From Pelobacter propionicus DSM 2379 (lineage in GTDB: Bacteria; Desulfobacterota; Desulfuromonadia; Geobacterales; Pseudopelobacteraceae): a stretch of DNA of 64,000 bases. This document shows, piece by piece, positions 43,471 to 53,442 of the stretch. A program made the translations under genes and the position numbers. The notes beneath the pieces were generated by a model. That model did no database searches. It was not told the origin of the DNA and saw only the letters and a list, made by a program, of their open reading frames with translations. The first letter of the stretch is position 1. Each line of letters starts with the position of its first letter. The stretch spans positions 3,771,501 through 3,835,500 of the forward strand of contig NC_008609.1 in NCBI RefSeq assembly GCF_000015045.1, written 5' to 3'.

Positions 43471-44358
43471 ATGAGAATCACCGCTAACGCTACTGCTTTC
43501 AATGCTCTGTATAATATCCAGCAGGGCCGTTCAAAGCTTGACACGCTCACGGAAAAGATCGCCTCAGAACTGAATGTCAATCGCCCCAGTGATGACCCGA
43601 TCGCAACCAGCCTGCTCCTGTCGACCAACGATCGCCTGCAGGCGGTGGAACAGTACGGCAGCAATATATCCAAGACAAACACCTGGTTGAGCATGACCAG
43701 CACGGCGCTGCAGGGAATCTCCGATACCCTGACGACCGCCAAGTCGCTGATGTCGACCATCGGCAGCGGCACGAGCGACCAGACAGCACGGGAGAGCGTG
43801 GTTGCCCAACTGACAGCGCTGCGCGAACAACTCGCCGATTTCGGCAATACAAAATATCTCGACCAGTATCTATTCTCGGGTTCACAGACAGCGACAAAAC
43901 CCTTTGACCGTACCGTCGGGAGTATCGGCTATAACGGTGACTCCATCGTCAATTCCATCAGAATCGACAGCGCGGCAACCGAGGAGTTGAACATCACCGG
44001 CGACCAGGTACTAACATCCAGCACTGGGGTCAATATCCTCGATACCATGGACCAGTTGATCACCGCCGTCACCAATAATGACGTAGCCTCCATCCAGTCC
44101 CTTACCGCAGACCTGGACACCGGCTTTAACCAGATCACCAACCAGCAGACCGAAGTGGCGTCCCGGATCACCCGACTGGATGGCGCTGCAAACATGCTGA
44201 AAATCACCAAGACTACCTTGGAAAACATCATCAGCGACACCCAACTTGCCGATACGACCAAACTGGCGGTGGAACTCAGCCTGCAGGAAACGGCCTACAA
44301 GGCTTCCCTTTCGGCAACGGCAAAGATTCTCAATCTCTCCCTGCTGGACTATCTGTAG
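43471..44358 (+). CDS. flgL: Hook-filament junction protein FlgL (HAP3)
   Basis: A 295-residue flagellin-like junction protein that lies between FlgK and the filament. The N-terminus MRITANATAFNALYNIQQGR and RPSDDPIATSLLLS resemble flagellin, and the C-terminal helix ends AKILNLSLLDYL. An AAGGAGTTAA site precedes the ATG. It closes the flagellar locus; the filament gene, cap gene, csrA and fliW that often follow are not in the window. Confidence 0.94.
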   Translation: MRITANATAFNALYNIQQGRSKLDTLTEKIASELNVNRPSDDPIATSLLLSTNDRLQAVEQYGSNISKTNTWLSMTSTALQGISDTLTTAKSLMSTIGSGTSDQTARESVVAQLTALREQLADFGNTKYLDQYLFSGSQTATKPFDRTVGSIGYNGDSIVNSIRIDSAATEELNITGDQVLTSSTGVNILDTMDQLITAVTNNDVASIQSLTADLDTGFNQITNQQTEVASRITRLDGAANMLKITKTTLENIISDTQLADTTKLAVELSLQETAYKASLSATAKILNLSLLDYL

Positions 44359-44376
44359 AGTAAAGGCTTCCCAACA

Positions 44377-44425
44377 CTCAACAAAAAAAGGCGTCGCCAG
44401 AATGGCGACGCCTTTTTTTGTTGAG
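44377..44425. terminator. Strong bidirectional terminator between flgL and the GNAT gene
   Basis: A perfect 22-bp stem with an AGAAT loop: the GC core GGCGTCGCC/GGCGACGCC is flanked by seven A and seven T, extended by CTCAACA/TGTTGAG. It can end transcription from flgL (plus) and from the acetyltransferase gene (minus). Confidence 0.93.
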
Positions 44426-44501
44426 TTGCGTCAAACTGATGCGTATGCAGGGAAACGTTGGGAACAGGTAGGTGGCGCAGAACCGTAACTTCATTTTGGT
44501 G

Positions 44502-44963
44502 TCACTGCTGGCGTGCCTTGCTCATAATGACAACCGCGAAGCTGCTTCCATCGAACGACTCCGTGCGCGTGACAACATAACCAAGCCGCTCATACAGACG
44601 CATGTTGCCCAGACTCAGTTCGCCGGTAAAGAGTTCCCATGCCTGCGTCGTGTCGAATCTGGCCTCAATGGCTCCCATCAACCTGGCTCCAATTCCCTGC
44701 CTGCGGAAATCTGGATGCACCATCAGCCGTCCAATCAGGCAAATACCCTCTTTCATGCAGCCCTTCACCGAACCGATGATCTTACCCCCACTCACCGCCT
44801 TGAGGATGGTCGTGCGCTCGAAATCAGGCAATAAATCATCAACAGTCTGGGTCAGGGGCGGAATCGCGTAATCGTCATAGATGAGCGCCTCGGAGAGAAA
44901 GGCCAGTTTCTGCAGTTCAATGATCTCGGCAGCATCGGCAACCGTTGCGTCCAGAATATCCAT
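44502..44963 (-). CDS. GNAT family N-acetyltransferase
   Basis: A 153-residue acetyl-CoA-dependent acetyltransferase. The acetyl-CoA binding loop is seen in HPDFRRQGIGARLM (R/Q-x-x-G-x-G/A), preceded by the LMV strand, and a typical NMRLYERLGY follows near the end. The substrate cannot be predicted from sequence. It lies 21 bp downstream of the helicase gene on the same strand and is probably cotranscribed with it. Confidence 0.88.
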   Translation of the reverse strand: MDILDATVADAAEIIELQKLAFLSEALIYDDYAIPPLTQTVDDLLPDFERTTILKAVSGGKIIGSVKGCMKEGICLIGRLMVHPDFRRQGIGARLMGAIEARFDTTQAWELFTGELSLGNMRLYERLGYVVTRTESFDGSSFAVVIMSKARQQ

Positions 44964-44984
44964 GGTTCCCCCCGTAGTGCGTTG

Positions 44985-47273
<2,289 letters not shown>

Positions 47274-47438
47274 GCCGTCATTTGTAGTCCCTCACCGCGG
47301 GAGCGTCAACGAAAAAAGCCGGCCGGGAAGCAGTGCCGCTGCCCGTTTTTCCACGCTCCGTCATCGGACGCCGAGCAGGGTGCTGGCATGTTCGATGCAC
47401 TCATCGTGATCTCAGACTGCATCCGGGAGGGAAACGAT

Positions 47439-48005
47439 ATGAGAAGCATACTGATTTGCGATGATGAACCGGTGGTCCGGATGAGCCTGAAGGCAATGCT
47501 GCTGGATGCGGGATTCGATGAGGTTCTGGAGTGCGGGGACGGCAAAAGCGCCGTGGAAATGGCACTGGCCGGTTTTCCCGATATGGCGATCCTGGATGTT
47601 GCCATGCCGAAACTGGACGGCATTAGCGCCGCAACGGAGATCAGAAAGAAGCTCAAGATTCCGATCCTGCTTCTGACCAACTGTTACGACGTACGGACGG
47701 CGAAACGGGCAGCGGAAAGCGGAATTGCCGCTTTTTTAACCAAGCCTTTGCGCGAACAGGACCTGCTTCCGGCCATCGAGATCGCCATGGCCCATGCGGA
47801 TGAGGTTGATGGCCTGAAGGAGAAGATCGACGATCTGCGGGAAGTTATCGAGAACAGGAAGATTATTGAGAGGGCAAAGGGGATGCTGATGGAGACGGAG
47901 CGGTTGAGCGAGGCCGACGCCTATCGCACCCTGCAGAAGATGGCCATGGACAAGCGCAAAACCCTGCGTCAGGTAGCGGACAGCATCCTGAAAAGCGCGA
48001 AATAA
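47439..48005 (+). CDS. ANTAR-domain response regulator (GnfR/EutV/NasR-like antiterminator)
   Basis: A 188-residue two-domain protein. Residues 1-120 are a receiver with Asp8-Asp9, phosphoacceptor Asp53 (AILDVAMPKLDG), Thr80 and Lys102. Residues about 128-186 are an ANTAR RNA-binding domain: a coiled helix (GLKEKIDDLREVIENRKIIE), then RAKGMLM, SEADAYRTLQKMAMD and LRQVADSIL. Phosphorylated ANTAR proteins bind leader RNAs and prevent intrinsic termination. In Geobacter sulfurreducens such a regulator (GnfR, with kinase GnfK) acts on nif leaders. Leaders with matching structure precede nifB, nifV and nifH in this window. No histidine kinase gene is adjacent. GGGAGGGAAA precedes the ATG; the open frame upstream overlaps the helicase promoter region. 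Confidence 0.92.
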   Translation: MRSILICDDEPVVRMSLKAMLLDAGFDEVLECGDGKSAVEMALAGFPDMAILDVAMPKLDGISAATEIRKKLKIPILLLTNCYDVRTAKRAAESGIAAFLTKPLREQDLLPAIEIAMAHADEVDGLKEKIDDLREVIENRKIIERAKGMLMETERLSEADAYRTLQKMAMDKRKTLRQVADSILKSAK

Positions 48006-48056
48006 TCCGCGCAGCACGCCTGGCTGGGGAGAAGCGGAGGGAATCATCAAAAAAAC

Positions 48057-48084
48057 TTGACGAAAACGGATTATTGAATAAATG
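48057..48084 (+). promoter_or_regulatory. Candidate sigma-70 promoter before the BTAD regulator gene
   Basis: TTGACG, 16 bp and TAAATG lie in an AT-rich patch within the 266-bp gap 48006-48271. The -35 match is good and the -10 is moderate. The rest of the gap holds nothing I recognise. Confidence 0.35.
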
Positions 48085-48271
48085 TTGTCGGGCGCGCCCA
48101 AGAGGTGACATGGAATGACACACTGGCCAGCCCCCGGGCATTCGCCGGCTCCGGACCATCGAGCCGCGGCTTTGCCGTTCGCTGGCTGGGCAAAAAGGGG
48201 AGTCGCCTCCCTGCCCCCTCCCTCAGCTGCCTGCAGCGGTTTTGCGACGGGACGCATCTCTCCGAGCCGAC

Positions 48272-51200
48272 ATGAATTTAAGAATCAACAAAATCAACCG
48301 ACCGCTGCTGACGGATATCGTGCCGCGCGAACGGCTGTTCCGCCTGCTGGACGGTGCCCTGAAAAGGCAGGTTGTCTGGGTGCACGGCCCCGGAGGTTCG
48401 GGAAAGTCCAGCCTTGTGGCAAGCTACATTGATTCCCGCGCCCTTCCCTGTCTCTGGTACCAGGTGGACAGGGGCGATCAGGACGTTGCCACACTCTTCT
48501 ATTACCTTGGCATGGCCCTGGAAAATGCCGGTTTTTCCACAGAGGCGCCCTCCCTTCCCCTGTTGACACCCGGCCAGCATCCTGAACTGGAACTCTTCGC
48601 TAAACGCTATTTCGAGAGACTGTTTGCCGCGCTTCCCTCCTCCTGTGTACTGGTTTTTGACGACTGCCACGAAGTGGCCGATGACTCCCTGTTTCACCGG
48701 ATTCTGCGAAACGGCCTCTATGAGATCCCCGATGGAATCCATGTCGTTGTCATCAGCCGCAACGCGGTCCCTTCCTCCCTGATCCACCTTCGATCCCGCA
48801 GCATGCTGAACACAATCAGCTGGAGCGCCCTCCGTCTGACACCCGCGGAGACGGAGGCGATAATCCGCGCGCGAAGGGCAGATCACGTCGACCGGGAGGA
48901 TGCACGGCGACTGCACGAGAGGATTCAGGGCTGGGTGGCTGGACTGGTGCTTGTCCTCGAAGGGGGATATGCCAACATATCCGACGCCGTGCCTGAAATG
49001 CAGCCGGTGCAAGAGGTGTTCGACTATTTCGCCGCTGAACTGTTCGCCGGCATGGATGAGGCAACGCAGATTTTCCTGCTCAAAACAGCCGTCTTCTCCG
49101 AGGTCGCGCCGTTCCCCGCGCAAAGGCTCACGCAGCAGCACGATGCCGGGCGCATCCTCTCCTGGCTGTATGAAAAGAACTGCTTCACCGAGCGGCGCTA
49201 CGAGGGGGGCTCGATGTACCGTTACCACCCCCTGTTCCGTGAGTTCCTGCTGGAGCGCGCCTGCCAGTTCTTTTCTCCTGACGAGATGCGCGGCATCCGG
49301 CACACCGCGGCAATCGCCCTGGAGGAGTCGGAGCGCCAGGAAGAGGCCACGGAGCTGTTTATGGCAGCCGCAAGCTGGCAGGATGCTGCGCGGCTGATCA
49401 TTCGCATCGCCCCGGCCTATCTGGCCCAGGGACGCGGCAAGACCGTGCAGCAATGGCTGGAGCGTCTGCCCGAAGAACTGGCACAGAGGCATCCCTACCT
49501 CCCCTTCTGGCAGGGAGCCTGTCGTCTACCCGAAGCACCCCTTTCCGCTTTCACCGATTTCAAGCGCGCCTACCAGATTTTCCAGCAGCACGACGACAGG
49601 GTCGGCATGTGTCTCTCCTGGGCGGCCGGCGCCAATGCCACGCTCTACTCCGATTCCATCTATCATGAGTGGATACCGGAGATGGAGTCGTACATGCGCC
49701 AGTATCACGTCTTTCCTTCCCCGGAGATCGAGGCGCGGGTCATTACCAGCATGTTCAATGCCATGTCTTTCCAGCAGCCCGACCATCTCCGCATCAGGGA
49801 ACTGGAAGAGCAAAGCTACGGACACTTCTGGCAAGAGCATTGTCTCGATTCCGACGCACGGCTAAAAACCGGCGTGTATCTGGCGGTTTTCAACCTCTGG
49901 TGCGGTGAGATACAGAGGGCCAGCCTCATCGCCGACAGGCTCGATCTTATCTCGCAAGCCGCCAGCGTATCCGACCTGACCAGCTTTACCATCAAGACCA
50001 CCCAGGCCCTGGTGGACTTCTTCACCGCTTCCTTCGGCGCCTGTCGCCAGCGAGTCTTCGAGGCGCTCCAGCTGGCCGAAGAGACGGGTATCCGCGCCTT
50101 GTACCTGCACGTCATGGGACATGGGCTCGCCGCGGCCCTGAGTGACGGCGACCTGGATACCGTGGACACGCTGCTGGCCAGGATGCGGGACAACCTTGAC
50201 CGGGCCGGAGAGTTGGACCAGGCCTACTACTACTTTTGCCTCGCCTGGCGGGCGAGACTGGAGGGCGATCTGGAGGGGGCCTTCCACAACCTGGCCATAA
50301 CCTCCCCCTTCATGGAAAGCGTTGATAACCTTCCCTCCCACGCCATCGCCCACATCGCCCTTGCCGAACTGTACTGTCGGCGAGGGGACGGGAAGGCTGC
50401 CCAGGGGCATGTGGCCCTGGCACGCCAGTTCGGGGAACGGCTGCGCAGCCATGTGGTGGAGTTCATGTGCCTGCTGCTGGAGGCGGACCTCAATCTGGAG
50501 CAGGGACGGGCAGGGGAGGGGATCGCCTGTTTGCGAGCGGCTCTGGCCCTGGGAAGAAGCCATGGCATAGTCAACATGTACTGGTGGCAGCCGGACACCA
50601 TGGTCCGGCTCTGCATGAGAGCCCTGCGGGAGGGGATAGAAGCCGGGTATGTCAGTGCCCTGATCCGACGTCGTGGCCTCGTTCCGCGAACTCCGCCCCT
50701 TGACATGGAGGAATGGCCCTGGCCGGTGAAGGTGTATACCCTGGGGCGTTTCGAACTGCACGCCAATGGCAATCCGGTACTGTTCAGCGGCAAAGTGCAG
50801 AAGAAGCCACTGGAAATGCTCAAGGTCCTGCTTGCACTGGAAGGCAAGGAGTCACATGAAGGGCAGATTGCCGACCTTCTCTGGCCCGAAGCAGAGGGAG
50901 ACACGGCCCGAAAATCGCTGAAAAGCACCCTGCACCGCTTGCGTGACCTGCTGGGAAACGAGAAGGCGGTACTGATGCGCGAGGGGAGGCTCATTCTGGA
51001 CCGTTACCAGGTTTGGACGGATGTCCTTGCCTTTGAAGAACTGCTGGCCAAGGCCCGGGTGAAAAAGGATGCCGCCGATGAGGCGGAAGCCATCCGCCTG
51101 ACCGAGAAGGCTCTTGCCCTGTATCGTGGCCACTTCCTCGATCAAGTAAGTGACACCCCCTGCATCATTGCCCTGCGAAACCGGCTTCAGGGGAGGTTCA

Positions 51201-51457
51201 GGAATGCAATCCTCGCCCAGGGGAACCTGTGGCGCGACAGGGGGGACCTGGATCGGGCCATGGAGTGCTATCTGAGGGGAGTGGAGGTTGATGACCTGGC
51301 AGAGGAGTTGTACCGCAACCTGATGTCATGCTACCTGTCGGCAGGCCTGCGGGGGGAACTGCTGACCATGTTCCGGAACTGCGGCGATGCTCTGGCCCTG
51401 CACGGGCTCTCCCCCTCACGGGAAACCGTGGCACTCTACAGACAGGCATTCCTCTGA
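48272..51457 (+). CDS. MalT-like STAND ATPase with C-terminal winged helix and BTAD domain
   Basis: A 1061-residue regulator. The N-terminal NTPase has P-loop HGPGGSGKSSL (near residue 40), Walker B VLVFDDCHE, and an HPLFREFLLE segment typical of MalT/LuxR-type large ATP-binding regulators. A helical, TPR-like sensor region spans about 350-800. The C-terminus has an OmpR-like winged helix (VKVYTLGRFELHANG to LKSTLHRLRDLLG, about 820-905), then a bacterial transcriptional activation domain (about 910-1055) as in SARP/AfsR proteins. The fused order MalT-like plus OmpR-like/BTAD is a known type, but the ligand and targets are unknown. Three 11-bp direct repeats lie 109 bp downstream. I use ATG 48272; a TTG at 48242 is in frame. 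The gene follows the ANTAR gene. Confidence 0.88.
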   Translation: MNLRINKINRPLLTDIVPRERLFRLLDGALKRQVVWVHGPGGSGKSSLVASYIDSRALPCLWYQVDRGDQDVATLFYYLGMALENAGFSTEAPSLPLLTPGQHPELELFAKRYFERLFAALPSSCVLVFDDCHEVADDSLFHRILRNGLYEIPDGIHVVVISRNAVPSSLIHLRSRSMLNTISWSALRLTPAETEAIIRARRADHVDREDARRLHERIQGWVAGLVLVLEGGYANISDAVPEMQPVQEVFDYFAAELFAGMDEATQIFLLKTAVFSEVAPFPAQRLTQQHDAGRILSWLYEKNCFTERRYEGGSMYRYHPLFREFLLERACQFFSPDEMRGIRHTAAIALEESERQEEATELFMAAASWQDAARLIIRIAPAYLAQGRGKTVQQWLERLPEELAQRHPYLPFWQGACRLPEAPLSAFTDFKRAYQIFQQHDDRVGMCLSWAAGANATLYSDSIYHEWIPEMESYMRQYHVFPSPEIEARVITSMFNAMSFQQPDHLRIRELEEQSYGHFWQEHCLDSDARLKTGVYLAVFNLWCGEIQRASLIADRLDLISQAASVSDLTSFTIKTTQALVDFFTASFGACRQRVFEALQLAEETGIRALYLHVMGHGLAAALSDGDLDTVDTLLARMRDNLDRAGELDQAYYYFCLAWRARLEGDLEGAFHNLAITSPFMESVDNLPSHAIAHIALAELYCRRGDGKAAQGHVALARQFGERLRSHVVEFMCLLLEADLNLEQGRAGEGIACLRAALALGRSHGIVNMYWWQPDTMVRLCMRALREGIEAGYVSALIRRRGLVPRTPPLDMEEWPWPVKVYTLGRFELHANGNPVLFSGKVQKKPLEMLKVLLALEGKESHEGQIADLLWPEAEGDTARKSLKSTLHRLRDLLGNEKAVLMREGRLILDRYQVWTDVLAFEELLAKARVKKDAADEAEAIRLTEKALALYRGHFLDQVSDTPCIIALRNRLQGRFRNAILAQGNLWRDRGDLDRAMECYLRGVEVDDLAEELYRNLMSCYLSAGLRGELLTMFRNCGDALALHGLSPSRETVALYRQAFL

Positions 51458-51565
51458 ACCAGGTCCCGGAGTGCGCCATGGCCAGGCCATACCCTGATCC
51501 GGCGCTCTCCGCTCATACCCCCGCCTCCCGGATGAGCTCTTTTTCACCCCTGAAGACTTTTCCGC

Positions 51566-51598
51566 AATCCGTATCCAATCCGTATCCAATCCGTAACC
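51566..51598. repeat. Three 11-bp tandem iterons between the BTAD regulator and a receiver gene
   Basis: AATCCGTATCC occurs twice and AATCCGTAACC once, head to tail with no gaps. The 11-bp period equals one helical turn and is the spacing used by OmpR/PhoB- and SARP-type winged-helix proteins. They lie 84 bp before the next gene, where an operator could act. Binding by the neighbouring regulator is inference. Confidence 0.8.
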
Positions 51599-51682
51599 GG
51601 CTGTCGGCTATCCTTGCGCACGTCTCATCTGCCGAGAGGAGAGCATCTGTATCCCGATCGGGTTACGGATCCACGATACGCC

Positions 51683-52051
51683 ATGTGCCAAACAGTCATG
51701 CTCGTCGATGACGAGCCGATCATCCGCAATATCCTGCGCACGATTCTGGAGTATGACGGCTACACGGTGGTTGCCGAGGCAGGTCAGGGTGACGAAGCGG
51801 TTGAGAAGTACCGCCAGCACCGCCCGGAAATCACCATCATGGACCATATCATGCCCGGCAAAAACGGCATAGAGGCCATCAGGGAGATCGTCGATCTGGA
51901 CCGGGATGCCAAGCTGATCATGTGCAGCGCCAGCTGCAGAGGAAAGATCGAAAAACCGGCCATCATGGCGGGCGCCCTGGATTTCATCCCCAAGCCGTTC
52001 ACGGTGAAAGAGGTGCTGGAGGTTGTTGGCCGGATTTCCGGAATGTGCTGA
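51683..52051 (+). CDS. Receiver-only response regulator (CheY-like)
   Basis: A 122-residue receiver domain with no output domain. It shows LVDDEP at the N-terminus, phosphoacceptor Asp in ITIMDHIMPGKNG, a serine in place of threonine in MCSAS, and the conserved lysine in FIPKPF. Such proteins act in phosphorelays or by direct binding; the partner kinase is not nearby. MCQTVMLVDDEP is the shortest complete start but has a poor ribosome binding site. An in-frame CTG at 51650 lies behind GAGGAGAG and would add 11 residues. The gene follows the three iterons and the BTAD regulator. Confidence 0.85.
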   Translation: MCQTVMLVDDEPIIRNILRTILEYDGYTVVAEAGQGDEAVEKYRQHRPEITIMDHIMPGKNGIEAIREIVDLDRDAKLIMCSASCRGKIEKPAIMAGALDFIPKPFTVKEVLEVVGRISGMC

Positions 52052-52128
52052 ATTCCGCATGCCCCCCTCTCCCACCGATGAGCCGCCGGGCAGGGAAAGC
52101 CTCTTCACCCCATTTTACCCACACCCTC

Positions 52129-53034
52129 TCACCAGCATCTCCCCACTGGACTGGCCACCACCAGCTGGCGGGTCAACTCCTCGATCTCGCTGATCACCCT
52201 TCTGTCCATCTTCCTGATCCAGCGCCGGGGTATGCTCTCCATGCCGTAGTATGCGCCGGCCAGCATACCGCAGATGGCGCCGGTGGTGTCGGCATCCCCC
52301 CCCTGGTTGACGGTCCCCACCAAGCACTCCTCGAACGTCCTCCCCCTGAAGAACCAGTGAAAGACCGTCTGCATGGTGTCAGCCACATAGGCGCTGGCCA
52401 GGCCGTGGTACGGCTGGAACGAGAAGCAGGGAAAGCGGGCCACCAGGCCGTCCGCTTCCCGACGCAGTTGCATCTTGGACTGGCCGCACAGGGCTTGGTG
52501 CAGCATGCGCCCGAGGCAGAGGCAGGCCGCGTCGGAGACCGGGTTGTTGTGGGTAAGGTGGGCCTGCTCGAGCATGTATCTGCTGAGTAGAGTCCCATCC
52601 GGCAGCGAGAAGAGCGCCACCGGCAGAAGACGCATTGCGGCACCGTTGCCTGCGTCCCACTGGTTCGGCGGCGCTTCCAGGGTGCCGTTCAGCATGAAGG
52701 CGCGGATCCCCTTGCGACAGGTATCGCCGCAGTCCACCGGACGCGACTTCAGCCAGGCGGCGAAATTGGCCGCAATCCGCTCCAGCGACCATCCCTGGGA
52801 CTGCACAATTGCCCGGGCGATACAGAGGGCCATCTCCGTGTCGTCGGTAATCTGCCCCGGCCTGAGGCGCAACCATCCGCCACCAGTGATATCCCTGAAA
52901 ACCCCGTAGCTGGCCTGGATTTCAGGGGCGGTCATGAACTCCACCGTGGCGCCCAGTGCGTCGCCGATTGCCATGCCGATAAAGGCGGCCCGGGCTCTTT
53001 CGTGGATGTCGTTCAGATCATACTGGCGAAACAT
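52129..53034 (-). CDS. draG: ADP-ribosylglycohydrolase, DraG-like
   Basis: A 301-residue enzyme of the ADP-ribosylglycohydrolase family, which removes ADP-ribose from arginine. The dinuclear manganese motifs are present: AIGDALGATVEF, ITDDTEM, and NQGGDADTTGAI near the C-terminus. DraG reactivates nitrogenase reductase by clearing the target arginine. That arginine (Arg99) exists in the NifH encoded at 58363, and draG sits divergently next to nifB, so a nitrogenase role is likely. The partner transferase gene draT is not in the window. MFRQYDL at 53034 follows AAGGAA; the longer open frame is not needed. Other substrates of this broad family cannot be excluded. Confidence 0.85.
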   Translation of the reverse strand: MFRQYDLNDIHERARAAFIGMAIGDALGATVEFMTAPEIQASYGVFRDITGGGWLRLRPGQITDDTEMALCIARAIVQSQGWSLERIAANFAAWLKSRPVDCGDTCRKGIRAFMLNGTLEAPPNQWDAGNGAAMRLLPVALFSLPDGTLLSRYMLEQAHLTHNNPVSDAACLCLGRMLHQALCGQSKMQLRREADGLVARFPCFSFQPYHGLASAYVADTMQTVFHWFFRGRTFEECLVGTVNQGGDADTTGAICGMLAGAYYGMESIPRRWIRKMDRRVISEIEELTRQLVVASPVGRCW

Positions 53035-53096
53035 GACGGGTTCCTTGGTGGCTGGGACAGCGGGCCGTGGAATGTGTTGCTGTGGCAGATGCATCT

Positions 53097-53114
53097 TGCA
53101 AAAACCAATCCGAC
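53097..53114 (-). promoter_or_regulatory. Weak candidate sigma-54 promoter of draG
   Basis: On the minus strand GG (53111-53110), ten bases and GC (53099-53098) are spaced correctly, with a good -12 half (TTTTTGC) but a poor -24 half (CGGATT in place of TGGCAC). Expected start near 53086, 52 bases before draG. Confidence 0.3.
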
Positions 53115-53308
53115 GGTATCTGACCTGTTTTCAGCGCCGCCGCTCTTGCCCGCAGCCCGGGAAACATGCGTGCCAGGCTAATCCTGCCCAAAATACAGGC
53201 ACGACACAATACAGCGCTACGCCTTCCCGTAATCCCGGCATCACGTTTAGCGGACCATGTGGCTCATGTTTTAGGCGTTTTTACGCTGTTTGGAAAACAA
53301 TGCCGGAA

Positions 53309-53326
53309 TTGGCCTGCTCTATGCTA
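53309..53326 (+). promoter_or_regulatory. Sigma-54 promoter of nifB
   Basis: TTGGCCTGCTCTATGCTA has GG at 53311-53312 and GC at 53323-53324 with exact N10. Transcription is expected near 53336, giving a leader of about 107 bases. No TGT-N10-ACA NifA site was seen upstream; GACACAAT at 53203-53210 is a motif shared with nifV and nifH. The rest of the draG-nifB gap shows nothing else clear. Confidence 0.75.
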
Positions 53327-53345
53327 AGAAAAATTCAGATCATGA

Positions 53346-53427
53346 CCCATCGCAAACGGCATGGGCACATAGAGTATTCGCCAGGGCAACGGAGCCCGCG
53401 GGGATCACCCCGCGGGCTCTTTTTTTT
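53346..53427 (+). promoter_or_regulatory. nifB leader: ANTAR-type antiterminator hairpin overlapping an intrinsic terminator
   Basis: A hairpin GGGC-AACGGA-GCCC (53384-53397) has a six-base loop with A at position 1 and G at position 4. Its 3' arm overlaps the 5' arm of a perfect terminator: GAGCCCGCGGGG, ATCA, CCCCGCGGGCTC (53392-53419), then eight T (53420-53427). The two folds exclude each other. A possible first hairpin, CCCAT...ATGGG (53346-53365), encloses ten bases including AACGGC. The terminator ends 15 bases before the nifB ATG. Confidence 0.75.
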
Positions 53428-53442
53428 GAAAGGAGCAACACC

